From assembly GCA_913041125.1 (NCBI GenBank), contig CAJWHM010000007.1, positions 1-64,000 of the forward strand: a DNA stretch of 64,000 nucleotides, given 5' to 3'. A program made the translations under genes and the position numbers. The notes below the pieces were generated by a model that was not told the origin of the DNA, did no database searches, and worked only from the letters and a program-made list of their open reading frames with translations. Position 1 is the first letter of the stretch. Each line of letters opens with the position of its first letter. The DNA comes from an uncultured Bacteroidota bacterium. Its GTDB lineage: Bacteria; Bacteroidota; Bacteroidia; Flavobacteriales; Flavobacteriaceae. Shown in pieces: positions 56,524 to 64,000 of the stretch.

Positions 56524-57245
56524 AAATAATTCCAGCAATAGATATTATAGATGGGAAATGCGTTCGTCTTTCAAAAGGAAATTATAATTCACAGATTACA
56601 TACAATCAAAATCCATTAGAAGTTGCAAAAACTTACGAAGACCATGGTATTGAGTTTTTACATTTAGTAGATTTAGATGGAGCTAAATCAAATCATATTA
56701 TAAACTATAGTATTTTAGAGATTATAGCTTCTAAAACGAATTTAAAAATTGACTTCGGTGGTGGTATCAAAACTGAAAATGACGTAAACTTAGCTTTTAA
56801 TTCTGGTGCAAATCAAGTTACATGTGGAAGTGTTGCTGTAAAACAACCAGAGATATTTTGTGATTGGATCTTAAATTATGGGTCTGAAAAAATTATATTA
56901 GGTGCTGATGTTAGAGGTAAGTACGTTGCAACTGATGGTTGGATTAATACATCAAATCAAACAATCTTTGATTTTATAAATTTTTATAAAAACAAAGGTA
57001 TAGAGACGGTAACTTGCACAGATATAAGTAAGGATGGTATGTTGGAAGGACCCTCATTTAAATTATATAGTAAAATTATTGATGCTTACAATATAAATCT
57101 TGTAGCATCAGGAGGAGTTTCAGAATATGATGACATACTAAAACTTGATGATATGGGTTGTTATGGAATTATAATAGGGAAAGCCATATATGAAAATAAA
57201 ATTAGTTTAAAACAATTAGAAAATTTTATTTTAAAACAAAAGTGA
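56520..57245 (+). CDS. hisA: ProFAR isomerase
   Basis: 241 residues, TIM barrel of the HisA type. [17 protein letters not shown] with catalytic Asp8, [12 protein letters not shown] near 48-58, [12 protein letters not shown] near 78, LGADVRGK with catalytic Asp130, [14 protein letters not shown] near 162, and [11 protein letters not shown] near 195. It isomerises ProFAR to PRFAR. It overlaps hisH by 4 bp and the following DinB-like gene by 1 bp. Confidence 0.95.
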   Translation: MKIIPAIDIIDGKCVRLSKGNYNSQITYNQNPLEVAKTYEDHGIEFLHLVDLDGAKSNHIINYSILEIIASKTNLKIDFGGGIKTENDVNLAFNSGANQVTCGSVAVKQPEIFCDWILNYGSEKIILGADVRGKYVATDGWINTSNQTIFDFINFYKNKGIETVTCTDISKDGMLEGPSFKLYSKIIDAYNINLVASGGVSEYDDILKLDDMGCYGIIIGKAIYENKISLKQLENFILKQK

Positions 57246-57751
57246 TGAGTGATTTCATTTATGAATTCAAAAAAAACGCAGTATTTCGAATAAAAGAAGG
57301 TCAAAGAATGGTTCATTTAACATTTGAAAAGACTATAGAGGAGCATATTTGGAAGTTACCTATTTCAAATGGTATTTCATTGGGAAACCAAATTTTACAT
57401 ATAAATGGTAACATGACCCAGTATATCATATCTTCTTTGGGAGAGAATATAGATTATAGAGACCGCGATAAGGAGTTTGAGATAAATAAAAAATATAATA
57501 AAAAAGAATTATTAAAAAAGTTAGACGCTACAATTATTAGCTCTTTAAATGTTATTGATTCAGCAGAGTCTTCAAATTATCTAAAAGTACGTGAAGTACA
57601 AGGGTATAAGCTTTCTGGTATTGGCGTATTATTACATGCCGTAGAACATTTTTCTTATCATGTGGGTCAAATTGCATTTTGGGTTAAATTTCTTACAAAG
57701 ACAGATTTGGAATTTTATAAAGATCAAGATCTAAATCAAAAAAACAATTAA
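57245..57751 (+). CDS. DinB-like protein (DUF1572 family) inside the his operon
   Basis: 168 residues from the ATG at 57245, in a TGATG overlap with the hisA stop; a GTG one codon upstream is possible. It has the four-helix DinB/YfiT-like fold pattern with metal-binding histidines: [11 protein letters not shown] (His52) and [18 protein letters not shown] (His131, His135, His139). DinB-fold proteins include thiol-dependent S-transferases, but the DUF1572 group has no known reaction that I can name. It lies between hisA and hisF (1 nt gap to hisF) with no break in the operon. I recall DUF1572 genes in his operons of related genomes, which would argue for a histidine-linked role. Confidence 0.83.
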   Translation: MSDFIYEFKKNAVFRIKEGQRMVHLTFEKTIEEHIWKLPISNGISLGNQILHINGNMTQYIISSLGENIDYRDRDKEFEINKKYNKKELLKKLDATIISSLNVIDSAESSNYLKVREVQGYKLSGIGVLLHAVEHFSYHVGQIAFWVKFLTKTDLEFYKDQDLNQKNN

Positions 57752-57752
57752 T

Positions 57753-58508
57753 ATGTTAACCAAAAGAATTATTCCATGCTTAGATATAAAAGATGGACGC
57801 ACAGTTAAAGGAGTAAATTTTAAAAATCTCCGTGATGCAGGAGATCCTGTAGAACTTGCTGAGAAATATGCTAATGAAAAAGCAGACGAATTAGTCTTTT
57901 TGGATATATCTGCAACCGAACAAAAAAGAAAAACATTGTATAAACTCGTTCTAGATGTTGCTGCTTCCTTAGATATACCATTTACTGTAGGTGGAGGAAT
58001 TAAATCAATAAAAGATGTATCTCTTCTTTTAAAAAATGGTGCAGATAAAGTTTCAATAAACAGTTCTGCTGTTTATCGTCCTGAATTGATTAATGAAGTC
58101 TCTACCCATTATGGAAGTCAGTGTCTAGTGGTAGCAATAGATGCAAAAAAAATTAACAATAAATGGAAAGTGCATTTAGTAGGAGGCAAGGTTTCAACAG
58201 ATATTGACCTTTTCAAATGGGCAAAAGAAGTAGAAAGCAGAGGAGCTGGAGAAATACTATTTACCTCAATGGATAATGATGGAACTAAAAATGGATTTGC
58301 TAATGATGCTATAGCTAAATTATCAAATCAACTGAATATTCCTATTATTGCATCGGGAGGAGCTGGTACTGAGGAACATTTTAAAGAAACATTTACAGTT
58401 GGAAAAGCAGATGCAGCTCTTGCGGCAAGTGTTTTTCACTTTGGTAAAATCAGTATTCCTTCATTAAAAAATAAATTAAAAAGACAGAATATTGCTGTAA
58501 GAATCTAA
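57753..58508 (+). CDS. hisF: imidazole glycerol phosphate synthase, cyclase subunit
   Basis: 251 residues, TIM barrel. [19 protein letters not shown] with Asp11, [13 protein letters not shown] near 48, [14 protein letters not shown] near 77, VVAIDAKK with Asp130, [15 protein letters not shown] near 168, and [13 protein letters not shown] near 195. It uses ammonia from HisH to make imidazole glycerol phosphate and AICAR. It starts 1 nt after the DinB-like gene and is followed by hisIE after 5 nt. Confidence 0.97.
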   Translation: MLTKRIIPCLDIKDGRTVKGVNFKNLRDAGDPVELAEKYANEKADELVFLDISATEQKRKTLYKLVLDVAASLDIPFTVGGGIKSIKDVSLLLKNGADKVSINSSAVYRPELINEVSTHYGSQCLVVAIDAKKINNKWKVHLVGGKVSTDIDLFKWAKEVESRGAGEILFTSMDNDGTKNGFANDAIAKLSNQLNIPIIASGGAGTEEHFKETFTVGKADAALAASVFHFGKISIPSLKNKLKRQNIAVRI

Positions 58509-58513
58509 CAAAT

Positions 58514-59110
58514 ATGAAACTAAATTTTTCAAAATCACTTGACAAGTTAATACCCGCCATTATACAAGATAATACAACAAAAAAAGTTTTAATGCTCGGA
58601 TATATGAACGATGAAGCTCTCAACATAACAAAAAAAACAAAAAAAGTAACCTTCTATAGTAGATCAAAAAAAAGATTGTGGACAAAAGGTGAGGAGAGTG
58701 GAAATTACTTGAAGCTTATTACACTGAAGGAAGATTGTGATAAGGATGCATTATTAATTCAAGTTGAACCAATAGGTCCAACGTGTCACACGGGAAATGA
58801 TACATGTTGGGGAGAGTTAAATAATAGTCATTTTGGATTTTTTTCAGAATTAGAAAATATAATTTCCAATCGTAAAACATCAAATCTAGATAGCAGCTAT
58901 ATTTCTTCATTATTTAATGAGGGTATAAATAAAATTGCTCAAAAAGTCGGAGAAGAAGCAGTTGAAACAATTATTGAAGCTAAAGATGATAATACAGAGC
59001 AGTTTTTAAACGAAAGTGCGGACTTATTATTTCATTTGTTGGTTTTGCTTCAAGCAAAAGGATTTAAACTTAATGACATTGAAAGAATATTATTAAATAG
59101 AAAAAAATAA
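58514..59110 (+). CDS. hisI: bifunctional phosphoribosyl-AMP cyclohydrolase / phosphoribosyl-ATP pyrophosphatase
   Basis: 198 residues, the HisIE fusion. HisI part (1-105): MLGYMNDEAL near 27-36, TFYSRSKKRLWTKGE near 46-60, the magnesium/zinc site DCDKDA (Cys75, Asp76, Asp78), and PTCHTGNDTCW with Cys91 and Cys98. HisE part (about 110-198): a MazG-like helical domain with KVGEEAVETIIEAKDDN near 147-163 and NESADLLFHLLVLLQAKG. It carries out the second and third steps of the pathway and closes the operon. No terminator hairpin is evident downstream. Confidence 0.96.
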   Translation: MKLNFSKSLDKLIPAIIQDNTTKKVLMLGYMNDEALNITKKTKKVTFYSRSKKRLWTKGEESGNYLKLITLKEDCDKDALLIQVEPIGPTCHTGNDTCWGELNNSHFGFFSELENIISNRKTSNLDSSYISSLFNEGINKIAQKVGEEAVETIIEAKDDNTEQFLNESADLLFHLLVLLQAKGFKLNDIERILLNRKK

Positions 59111-59181
59111 ATCTTCATAACTTCAATAATTATCTTCTTATATCCATTAGTTATCTTGATTTTTAAAATCATAAATAGCAT

Positions 59182-60105
59182 ATGAAATTCAAACTAATAC
59201 CATTTATTGTTTTAATTATTTTTTCAACTCTAAAAGGGATATCACAAAATCAAGAAAATAAAATTCCAATTATTATTGATGCTGACACCGCTAACGAAAT
59301 AGACGATTTATTTGCATTAGTTAGGGCTATTGGTGAACCTAAATTTGATTTGAGAGGAATTACAGCTTCTCAATTCCATACATCTCCGTATGCATCAAAA
59401 AATACAGCTCTTGAAAGTCATTTAATGAATCAGAAACTTTTGAATTTATTACCGAAATATGATATTCCCTTATTTTTAGGTAATTCAAAACCAATTTCAG
59501 AAATAGCTAATCCAAATTTATCTGATGCAAGTAAATTCATTATTGAACAAGCATTATCAATACCTAAAGAAAAAAAACTTCATGTTGTAATTTTAGGTTC
59601 ATGTACTAATGTCGCCACAGCTCTAAAATATAATCCCGAAATAGCATCTAAATTAATTGTTTATTATATTGGCTTTTGGCATGACCCTTATTTAAATATA
59701 TATGATAAAAACGAATTTAACACTCGAAATGATCAATTAGCGACCAATTTTCTTTTAAATTCAAAAAATTTAAATTTTAATGTGATGACTGCAACTACAT
59801 GTCAAAATTTACAATTTGATAAAGCCAATACTTTCAGAAATTTCAAAAAAGATTCTCTTGGATATTTTCTTGCAAATCGTTGGGAGAATTATAAAAGATG
59901 GTGGACTTCTATTGATCCTGATCAGAAAAAATGGATAATGTGGGATTTGTCAATAATAGAGGCAATAATTCACCCTGAATGGGCAACAAAAAAAATATTC
60001 AAAACACCCAAAGACAATTTACAGCGTGATATTCAAGTTTATACTTCAATCGATTCATCAATGATGAAAAAAGACTTTTGGGAACATTACAATAAACTAA
60101 ATTAA
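59182..60105 (+). CDS. exported nucleoside hydrolase-family protein
   Basis: 307 residues. An N-terminal signal peptide (about 1-21, ending KGISQ) suggests export. The calcium-binding nucleoside hydrolase signature is present as IIIDADTANEIDDLFAL with Asp33, Asp35, Asp41 and Asp42; VVILGSCTNVATAL near 132-145 and NTRNDQLATNFLL near 180 also fit. It would cleave ribonucleosides to base and ribose. The next gene, 16 nt downstream, is a methylthioribose-kinase-like phosphotransferase, suggesting salvage of the sugar product (inference). A first gene of this run; no clear promoter box. Confidence 0.85.
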   Translation: MKFKLIPFIVLIIFSTLKGISQNQENKIPIIIDADTANEIDDLFALVRAIGEPKFDLRGITASQFHTSPYASKNTALESHLMNQKLLNLLPKYDIPLFLGNSKPISEIANPNLSDASKFIIEQALSIPKEKKLHVVILGSCTNVATALKYNPEIASKLIVYYIGFWHDPYLNIYDKNEFNTRNDQLATNFLLNSKNLNFNVMTATTCQNLQFDKANTFRNFKKDSLGYFLANRWENYKRWWTSIDPDQKKWIMWDLSIIEAIIHPEWATKKIFKTPKDNLQRDIQVYTSIDSSMMKKDFWEHYNKLN

Positions 60106-60121
60106 GTTACCATTTTAATAT

Positions 60122-61084
60122 ATGGTTGTTGATATAAATATTGCATATGATGAATTAACTAGTTATCTAAAACAAAAAAATATTTTTTTGGAGGAGGATG
60201 AATACGTTGAAAACATTGAAATTGCTGGTGAAGGTAATATGAATGTTGTGCTAAGGGTGTTTTCAAATAAAAATACTTTCATATTAAAACAGTCACGTCC
60301 ATTTGTTAGAAAGTATCCTAATATACAAGCGCCTTTAGAAAGAATTAATGTCGAGTATAATTTCTATAAGCATGTAAGTAAGAATTCATTTTTACCAAAA
60401 TTGAAAGGTTATATTCAGGACGATTATATTTTAATATTGGAAGATTTAGGAAAAGGGGAGGACATGACATTTATTTATGACAACCGTGATATATCAAAAA
60501 ATGTAATTAAGGATTTTATACTTGCTTTGTCTGATATACATATTCAAAATTTTGATAAAGGCTTTCCTGAAAACAAAGAATTAAGAAAATTGAATCATCA
60601 ACATATTTTTGTTTTACCATTTTTAGAAAATAATGGTTTTTCATTAAATAAAGTTCAAGAGGGTTTAGAAGACCTTGCAAAACCATTTAAGCAAAATAAA
60701 AAACTTATAAAAAAACTAAAATATTTAGGGAATAATTATATGTCAAAGGGAGACACTCTTATTCATGGTGATTATTATCCAGGTAGTTGGCTCTATGCAA
60801 ATGAAAAAAGATTTATTATTGATCCTGAATTTAGTTTTATTGGCCCAAAAGAATTTGATTTAGGAGTTATGGCTGCACATTTAGTTTTAACAACTGGAAA
60901 TAAAACAGCTATAGATTATATTTTTGAATACTATCCAAACTCATTTAATAGAGATCTTATGAGTCAGTATTGTGGTGCTGAAATGATAAGAAGAATAATT
61001 GGTATTGCCCAGCTGCCAATGAAACGAGAAATAAATGAGAAAAAAGAATTACTTCATCTAGCTCTTAAATTTATATTAGATTAA
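60122..61084 (+). CDS. phosphotransferase, methylthioribose-kinase-like (APH fold)
   Basis: 320 residues of the protein-kinase-like APH/ChoK fold. The glycine-rich loop GEGNMNVVLRV is at 36-46, the ATP-contacting lysine FILKQSRPFVRKYP at 53-66, the catalytic LIHGDYYPGSWLY has Asp217, and IDPEFSFIGPKEFDLG near 233-248 closely matches the DPEF-GP-FDIG motif of MtnK. The substrate is probably a ribose-type sugar such as 5-methylthioribose. No other methionine-salvage gene is nearby. It follows an exported nucleoside hydrolase gene by 16 nt. Confidence 0.83.
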   Translation: MVVDINIAYDELTSYLKQKNIFLEEDEYVENIEIAGEGNMNVVLRVFSNKNTFILKQSRPFVRKYPNIQAPLERINVEYNFYKHVSKNSFLPKLKGYIQDDYILILEDLGKGEDMTFIYDNRDISKNVIKDFILALSDIHIQNFDKGFPENKELRKLNHQHIFVLPFLENNGFSLNKVQEGLEDLAKPFKQNKKLIKKLKYLGNNYMSKGDTLIHGDYYPGSWLYANEKRFIIDPEFSFIGPKEFDLGVMAAHLVLTTGNKTAIDYIFEYYPNSFNRDLMSQYCGAEMIRRIIGIAQLPMKREINEKKELLHLALKFILD

Positions 61085-61149
61085 TTTATTAAGTTTAATT
61101 TAGTTTATTCTCAGAGTTAATAAATACACATAATTTAATTAATGTTTTT

Positions 61150-61821
61150 ATGAATAAAATTGATCCTGATGTTTTTACTTTTTATAAAGAATTAACAAAA
61201 AATAATAATCGTAATTGGTTTGAACATCAGAAAGAACGTTTCAAAAAACTCGAGTTTGATGTAAAAAAATTTGCAGAAAATATAAAGTTAGGTTTAGACA
61301 CAGCTGACGATATTGAAAAAGTTAAATTATTTCGTATTTATAGAGATGTTCGTTTTTCTAAAGATAAAACACCTTACAAAACACATTTTGGTATAGCTTT
61401 TCATAGAAAAAAACCTGAATTAAGAGGTGGATATTATATTCATATATCACCAAATAATAGTTTTATAGCCTCGGGCTTTTGGGATCCTTCGCCATCTGAC
61501 TTGTTAAGAATTAGAAAAGAATTAGAAATTGATGCACAAGAATTAATAGACATAATAGATGTTTCTAAATTTAAAAAAAAATGGGGCCATCTTGTTGGGG
61601 AAGAATTAAAAACAGCTCCTAGAGGATTTGATAAAAGTCATCCCCAGATAAATTTAATTAGAAAAAAACAATTTTTATTTATTAAAAAATTTAACGATAA
61701 AGATGTAATTTCGTCTGATTTTCAAAAAAAAGTAATTTTTGCTTTCAAAGATATTAGACCTTTTTTTGATTATATGACAAACGTATTAACAACAGATTTG
61801 AATGGAGTTTCGTTGTTATAA
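61150..61821 (+). CDS. DUF2461 domain protein
   Basis: 223 residues, typical length for DUF2461. The conserved features are FYKELTKNNNRNWFEHQKERF near 10-30, LFRIYRDVRFSKDKTPYKTHFGIAF near 58-82, RGGYYIHISPNNSFIASGFWDP and LKTAPRGFDKSHPQINLIRKKQF. No signal peptide. The biochemical role of the family is unknown to me. It lies between the kinase-like gene (65 bp upstream) and an M61 peptidase gene (13 bp downstream), and probably shares a transcript with the latter. Confidence 0.88.
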   Translation: MNKIDPDVFTFYKELTKNNNRNWFEHQKERFKKLEFDVKKFAENIKLGLDTADDIEKVKLFRIYRDVRFSKDKTPYKTHFGIAFHRKKPELRGGYYIHISPNNSFIASGFWDPSPSDLLRIRKELEIDAQELIDIIDVSKFKKKWGHLVGEELKTAPRGFDKSHPQINLIRKKQFLFIKKFNDKDVISSDFQKKVIFAFKDIRPFFDYMTNVLTTDLNGVSLL

Positions 61822-61834
61822 ATTTTAAAAAAGA

Positions 61835-63721
61835 ATGAAAAATATAAATTTTATATATATAACTGCAGTTGTTTTATTTTTTGGATGTGCAACCTTAAAA
61901 AATGATACTTCAAAAAAACAAAGTTTTATCGAAGCCAGTGTTGACCTAATTAACGTAGAAAACGACAAGGTTAAAATAATAATCAATCCACCAAAAATTA
62001 CTCAAGAAGAAATAATATTTTATATACCTCAGATTGTTCCAGGTACATATGAATATTCAAATTTTGGTCGTTTTATTGAAAATGTAAAAGCTTTAGATGA
62101 TAAAGGTAAATCGTTAAAAGTAGAAGCAATTGACGAAAATTCCTGGAAGATATTTGATGCAAAAAAATTAGATAGGGTGACCTATTATGCAAACGACACT
62201 TTTGATGGACCTGAGGGAAAAGATATTTATCCTATGGGAGGTACTAATTTTAAAGAAGAAGAAACTTTTCTTTTAAATTTGCATAGCATGATTGGTTATT
62301 TTGAAGGTTTTAAAGAATCTTCTTATAATTTGAGTATTACCTCACCAAAAAACTTAAAACCTTTTACATCGCTTCCTGCTATATCAAAAAGTGATAGTAT
62401 TGATGTTTTTTCAGCAAAAAGATACTTTCATATAATTGATAATCCCATTTTATATAGTGTTCCAAATGCAGTTTCTTTTGATTTAGACAATATAAAAGTG
62501 GGTTTAGCTATTTATTCTCCATCTGGTACTCACAGTGCAGAAACTTATAAACCTGCTATTGAAGAAATGATGATAGCGCAAAAACAATTTCTTGGTGCTG
62601 CTAATAAAACTCCATCATATGATATTTTACTTCATTTAATGGGGATGGATGATCTTCAATATTTTGGAGGTATGATGGGAGCTTTAGAACACCATACATC
62701 AACAACTGTTGTTTTTGTAGATCAAATGCAAAAGCAAGAACTTACTCAAAGTTTAGTAGATGTTGTTTCTCATGAATTTTTTCACACTTTGACTCCATTA
62801 AACATCCATTCTGAAGAAATACACAATTTCGAATACAATACGCCATTGATGTCAAAACATTTGTGGATGTACGAAGGCACAACTGAATATTTTGCAAATC
62901 TTTTTCAAATAAATCAAGGATTAATTGGTGAGCAAAATTTCTATAATCGAATGCTTGAAAAATTAAACTTTTCTCAACGATATGACGATAAAATGTCATT
63001 TACAGAGATGAGTGCTGGAATCGTTGATGAGCCCTATCAAACAAATTATGGAAATGTATATCAGAAAGGGGCACTAATTAATATGTGTTTGGATATAATT
63101 ATTCGAGAAGAAAGTAAAGGAGAAAAGGGAATACTTTGGGTAATGCAAAATCTAGCAAAAAAATACGGGAAAGAAAAACCTTTTAAGGATGATGAGTTAA
63201 TTAACGAAATTGTTGAAATGACATATCCTAAAGTAAATGATTTTTTCAAAAATCATGTAGAAGGCAATACACCAATAAATTACATGGATTATTTTGCAAA
63301 AGTTGGATTAACTATGGGTGACACAGAAGTGCCACTGCCAAGTATTCTTTTCAAGGATAATAAAAATCCTTTTTTTATTCCAAATCCTGATGAGAGTGGA
63401 ACAGTTAGATATATTGTAGATGGTTTAAATTCAAGCATTGAAAAAATGGGTCTTAAAGTTGGTGACATTTTTTTAGGGTTAGATGGTAAAATGCTACCTG
63501 AAATAAAAAAAGAAAATGCAAGTCAAATAAACGAAGTTTTTGCTCCAAGTTTTATGTGGGATAATGACAAGGAATTTACTATAACTATTGAACGAAACAA
63601 TGAAATTATTACTTTATCAGGTATTACAGGATCTCCTAAGGCAAAGGTTACTGGAATAGTTGAAGATATTAATGCTGATGATTATTCAATAAAACTTCGT
63701 AATTCATGGCTTAAAAATTGA
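61835..63721 (+). CDS. M61-family metallopeptidase lipoprotein with PDZ domain
   Basis: 628 residues. A signal peptide with lipobox FFGC (Cys18) suggests a membrane-anchored exported protein. A beta-sandwich N-terminal domain (about 30-200) leads to the zinc peptidase domain with VSHEFFHTLTPLN (HExxH, His313 and His317) and LWMYEGTTEYFANL near 343-356, whose Glu is the third ligand. A PDZ-like domain occupies the C-terminus (PSILFKDNKNPFFIPNPD..., GLKVGDIFLGLDGKMLP). The M61 family cleaves N-terminal Gly or Ala residues in studied members. The peptide substrate here is unknown. Confidence 0.9.
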   Translation: MKNINFIYITAVVLFFGCATLKNDTSKKQSFIEASVDLINVENDKVKIIINPPKITQEEIIFYIPQIVPGTYEYSNFGRFIENVKALDDKGKSLKVEAIDENSWKIFDAKKLDRVTYYANDTFDGPEGKDIYPMGGTNFKEEETFLLNLHSMIGYFEGFKESSYNLSITSPKNLKPFTSLPAISKSDSIDVFSAKRYFHIIDNPILYSVPNAVSFDLDNIKVGLAIYSPSGTHSAETYKPAIEEMMIAQKQFLGAANKTPSYDILLHLMGMDDLQYFGGMMGALEHHTSTTVVFVDQMQKQELTQSLVDVVSHEFFHTLTPLNIHSEEIHNFEYNTPLMSKHLWMYEGTTEYFANLFQINQGLIGEQNFYNRMLEKLNFSQRYDDKMSFTEMSAGIVDEPYQTNYGNVYQKGALINMCLDIIIREESKGEKGILWVMQNLAKKYGKEKPFKDDELINEIVEMTYPKVNDFFKNHVEGNTPINYMDYFAKVGLTMGDTEVPLPSILFKDNKNPFFIPNPDESGTVRYIVDGLNSSIEKMGLKVGDIFLGLDGKMLPEIKKENASQINEVFAPSFMWDNDKEFTITIERNNEIITLSGITGSPKAKVTGIVEDINADDYSIKLRNSWLKN

Positions 63722-63820
63722 TTTAAATAAAAAACGATAATTTATGTTATGTAAAATAGAATTTTTATTAATTATATTCCCTCCCTGTTTCATAATTAAA
63801 CTTAAGTTAATATAAATAAA
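63722..63820. other. intergenic gap before the YbjQ gene
   Basis: About 100 bp, AT-rich. No clear -7 box, RNA or hairpin is seen; it must contain either a weak promoter for the YbjQ gene or an unrecognised terminator. Confidence 0.4.
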
Positions 63821-64000
63821 ATGATAATTGTAAACACACCAAGTATTCCAAACAAAACTATAATTGAAGTATTAGGTATTGCAAGGGGCAGCACTGTTAG
63901 AGCTCGTAATGTAGGTCAAGATATTTTTGCTGGATTGAAAAACATAATTGGCGGCGAAATTTCAGAATACACAAAATTACAAGCACAATCTCGTGAGCAA
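63821..64000 (+). CDS. YbjQ/UPF0145 heavy-metal-binding-like protein (3' end cut off)
   Basis: The ATG at 63821 opens a frame that continues to the window edge (60 codons). The sequence IIEVLGIARGSTVRARNVG (15-33) and FAGLKNIIGGEISEYTKLQAQSREQ (36-60) match the YbjQ/UPF0145 family, small proteins of about 100-110 residues that form pentamers and were proposed to bind metals. The C-terminal half is outside the window. Confidence 0.88.
   Translation, partial: MIIVNTPSIPNKTIIEVLGIARGSTVRARNVGQDIFAGLKNIIGGEISEYTKLQAQSREQ

Noticed and set aside
1-64000. tRNA, rRNA, CRISPR, insertion sequences, prophage
   Set aside because: I scanned the gaps for cloverleaf ends, repeat arrays, transposase motifs and terminal inverted repeats and found none; the only structural RNA seen is the SRP RNA.

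Overview
The window is a contiguous, very AT-rich stretch of a Bacteroidota chromosome, most likely a marine or streamlined member of the Flavobacteriia. I infer this from several lineage markers. There is a PorX-type response regulator/PglZ protein, a fused LpxC-FabZ and a fused HisB. There is a LuxC-like acyl-CoA reductase beside a dicluster ferredoxin. Promoters match the Bacteroidota consensus (-33 TTG, -7 TAnnTTTG) and Shine-Dalgarno sequences are essentially absent. Coding density is very high: several convergent gene pairs overlap at their 3' ends and no gap exceeds about 260 bp. I see no insertion sequence, prophage, CRISPR array, rRNA or tRNA. The species cannot be named from this sequence alone.

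Layout. 1-5.4 kb: cut-off acyl-CoA reductase, ferredoxin, YdjC-type deacetylase, ychF, lysoplasmalogenase, a secreted glycoside hydrolase and a Dabb protein. 5.4-10.3 kb: topoisomerase IV (parE-parC) and a small lipoprotein. 10.3-16.8 kb: XRE regulator, a palindrome-rich intergenic region, M14 carboxypeptidase, Lrp-type regulator, PEP carboxylase, aroB and smpB. 16.8-23.9 kb: clpB, glyA, thioesterase, glutaminyl cyclase, the SRP RNA, an SDR and a transaldolase. 24-35.7 kb: a thioredoxin-fold lipoprotein without cysteines, an ABC-F ATPase, a sodium/solute symporter, a DUF2007 pair, pheT, recG and an M20 amidohydrolase. 35.7-44 kb: uvrD, tsaC, a Gfo/Idh/MocA oxidoreductase, pcm, proline dehydrogenase, then a minus-strand operon porX-tsaE-DUF4258.

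43.9-51.5 kb carries an HD phosphohydrolase, the lipid A genes lpxD-lpxC/fabZ-lpxA, efp, sucD, fabG and an SPFH protein. 51.5-59.1 kb is a complete histidine operon, hisG-D-C-B-H-A-(DinB-like)-F-IE. 59.2-64 kb has an exported nucleoside hydrolase, a methylthioribose-kinase-like phosphotransferase, a DUF2461 protein, an M61 peptidase and a cut-off YbjQ protein.

The most interesting element lies just upstream of hisG. It is a short leader peptide gene (51509-51565) with three His codons in four, followed by a strong intrinsic terminator. One strand of that terminator can pair instead with a segment inside the leader gene. The His-codon segment can also pair with the spacer. This is the full logic of a histidine transcription attenuator, apparently on a leaderless or nearly leaderless transcript. 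A second theme is the placement of -7 boxes only 4-20 nt before many start codons (smpB, efp, uvrD, ychF and others), which suggests widespread very short or absent 5' leaders.
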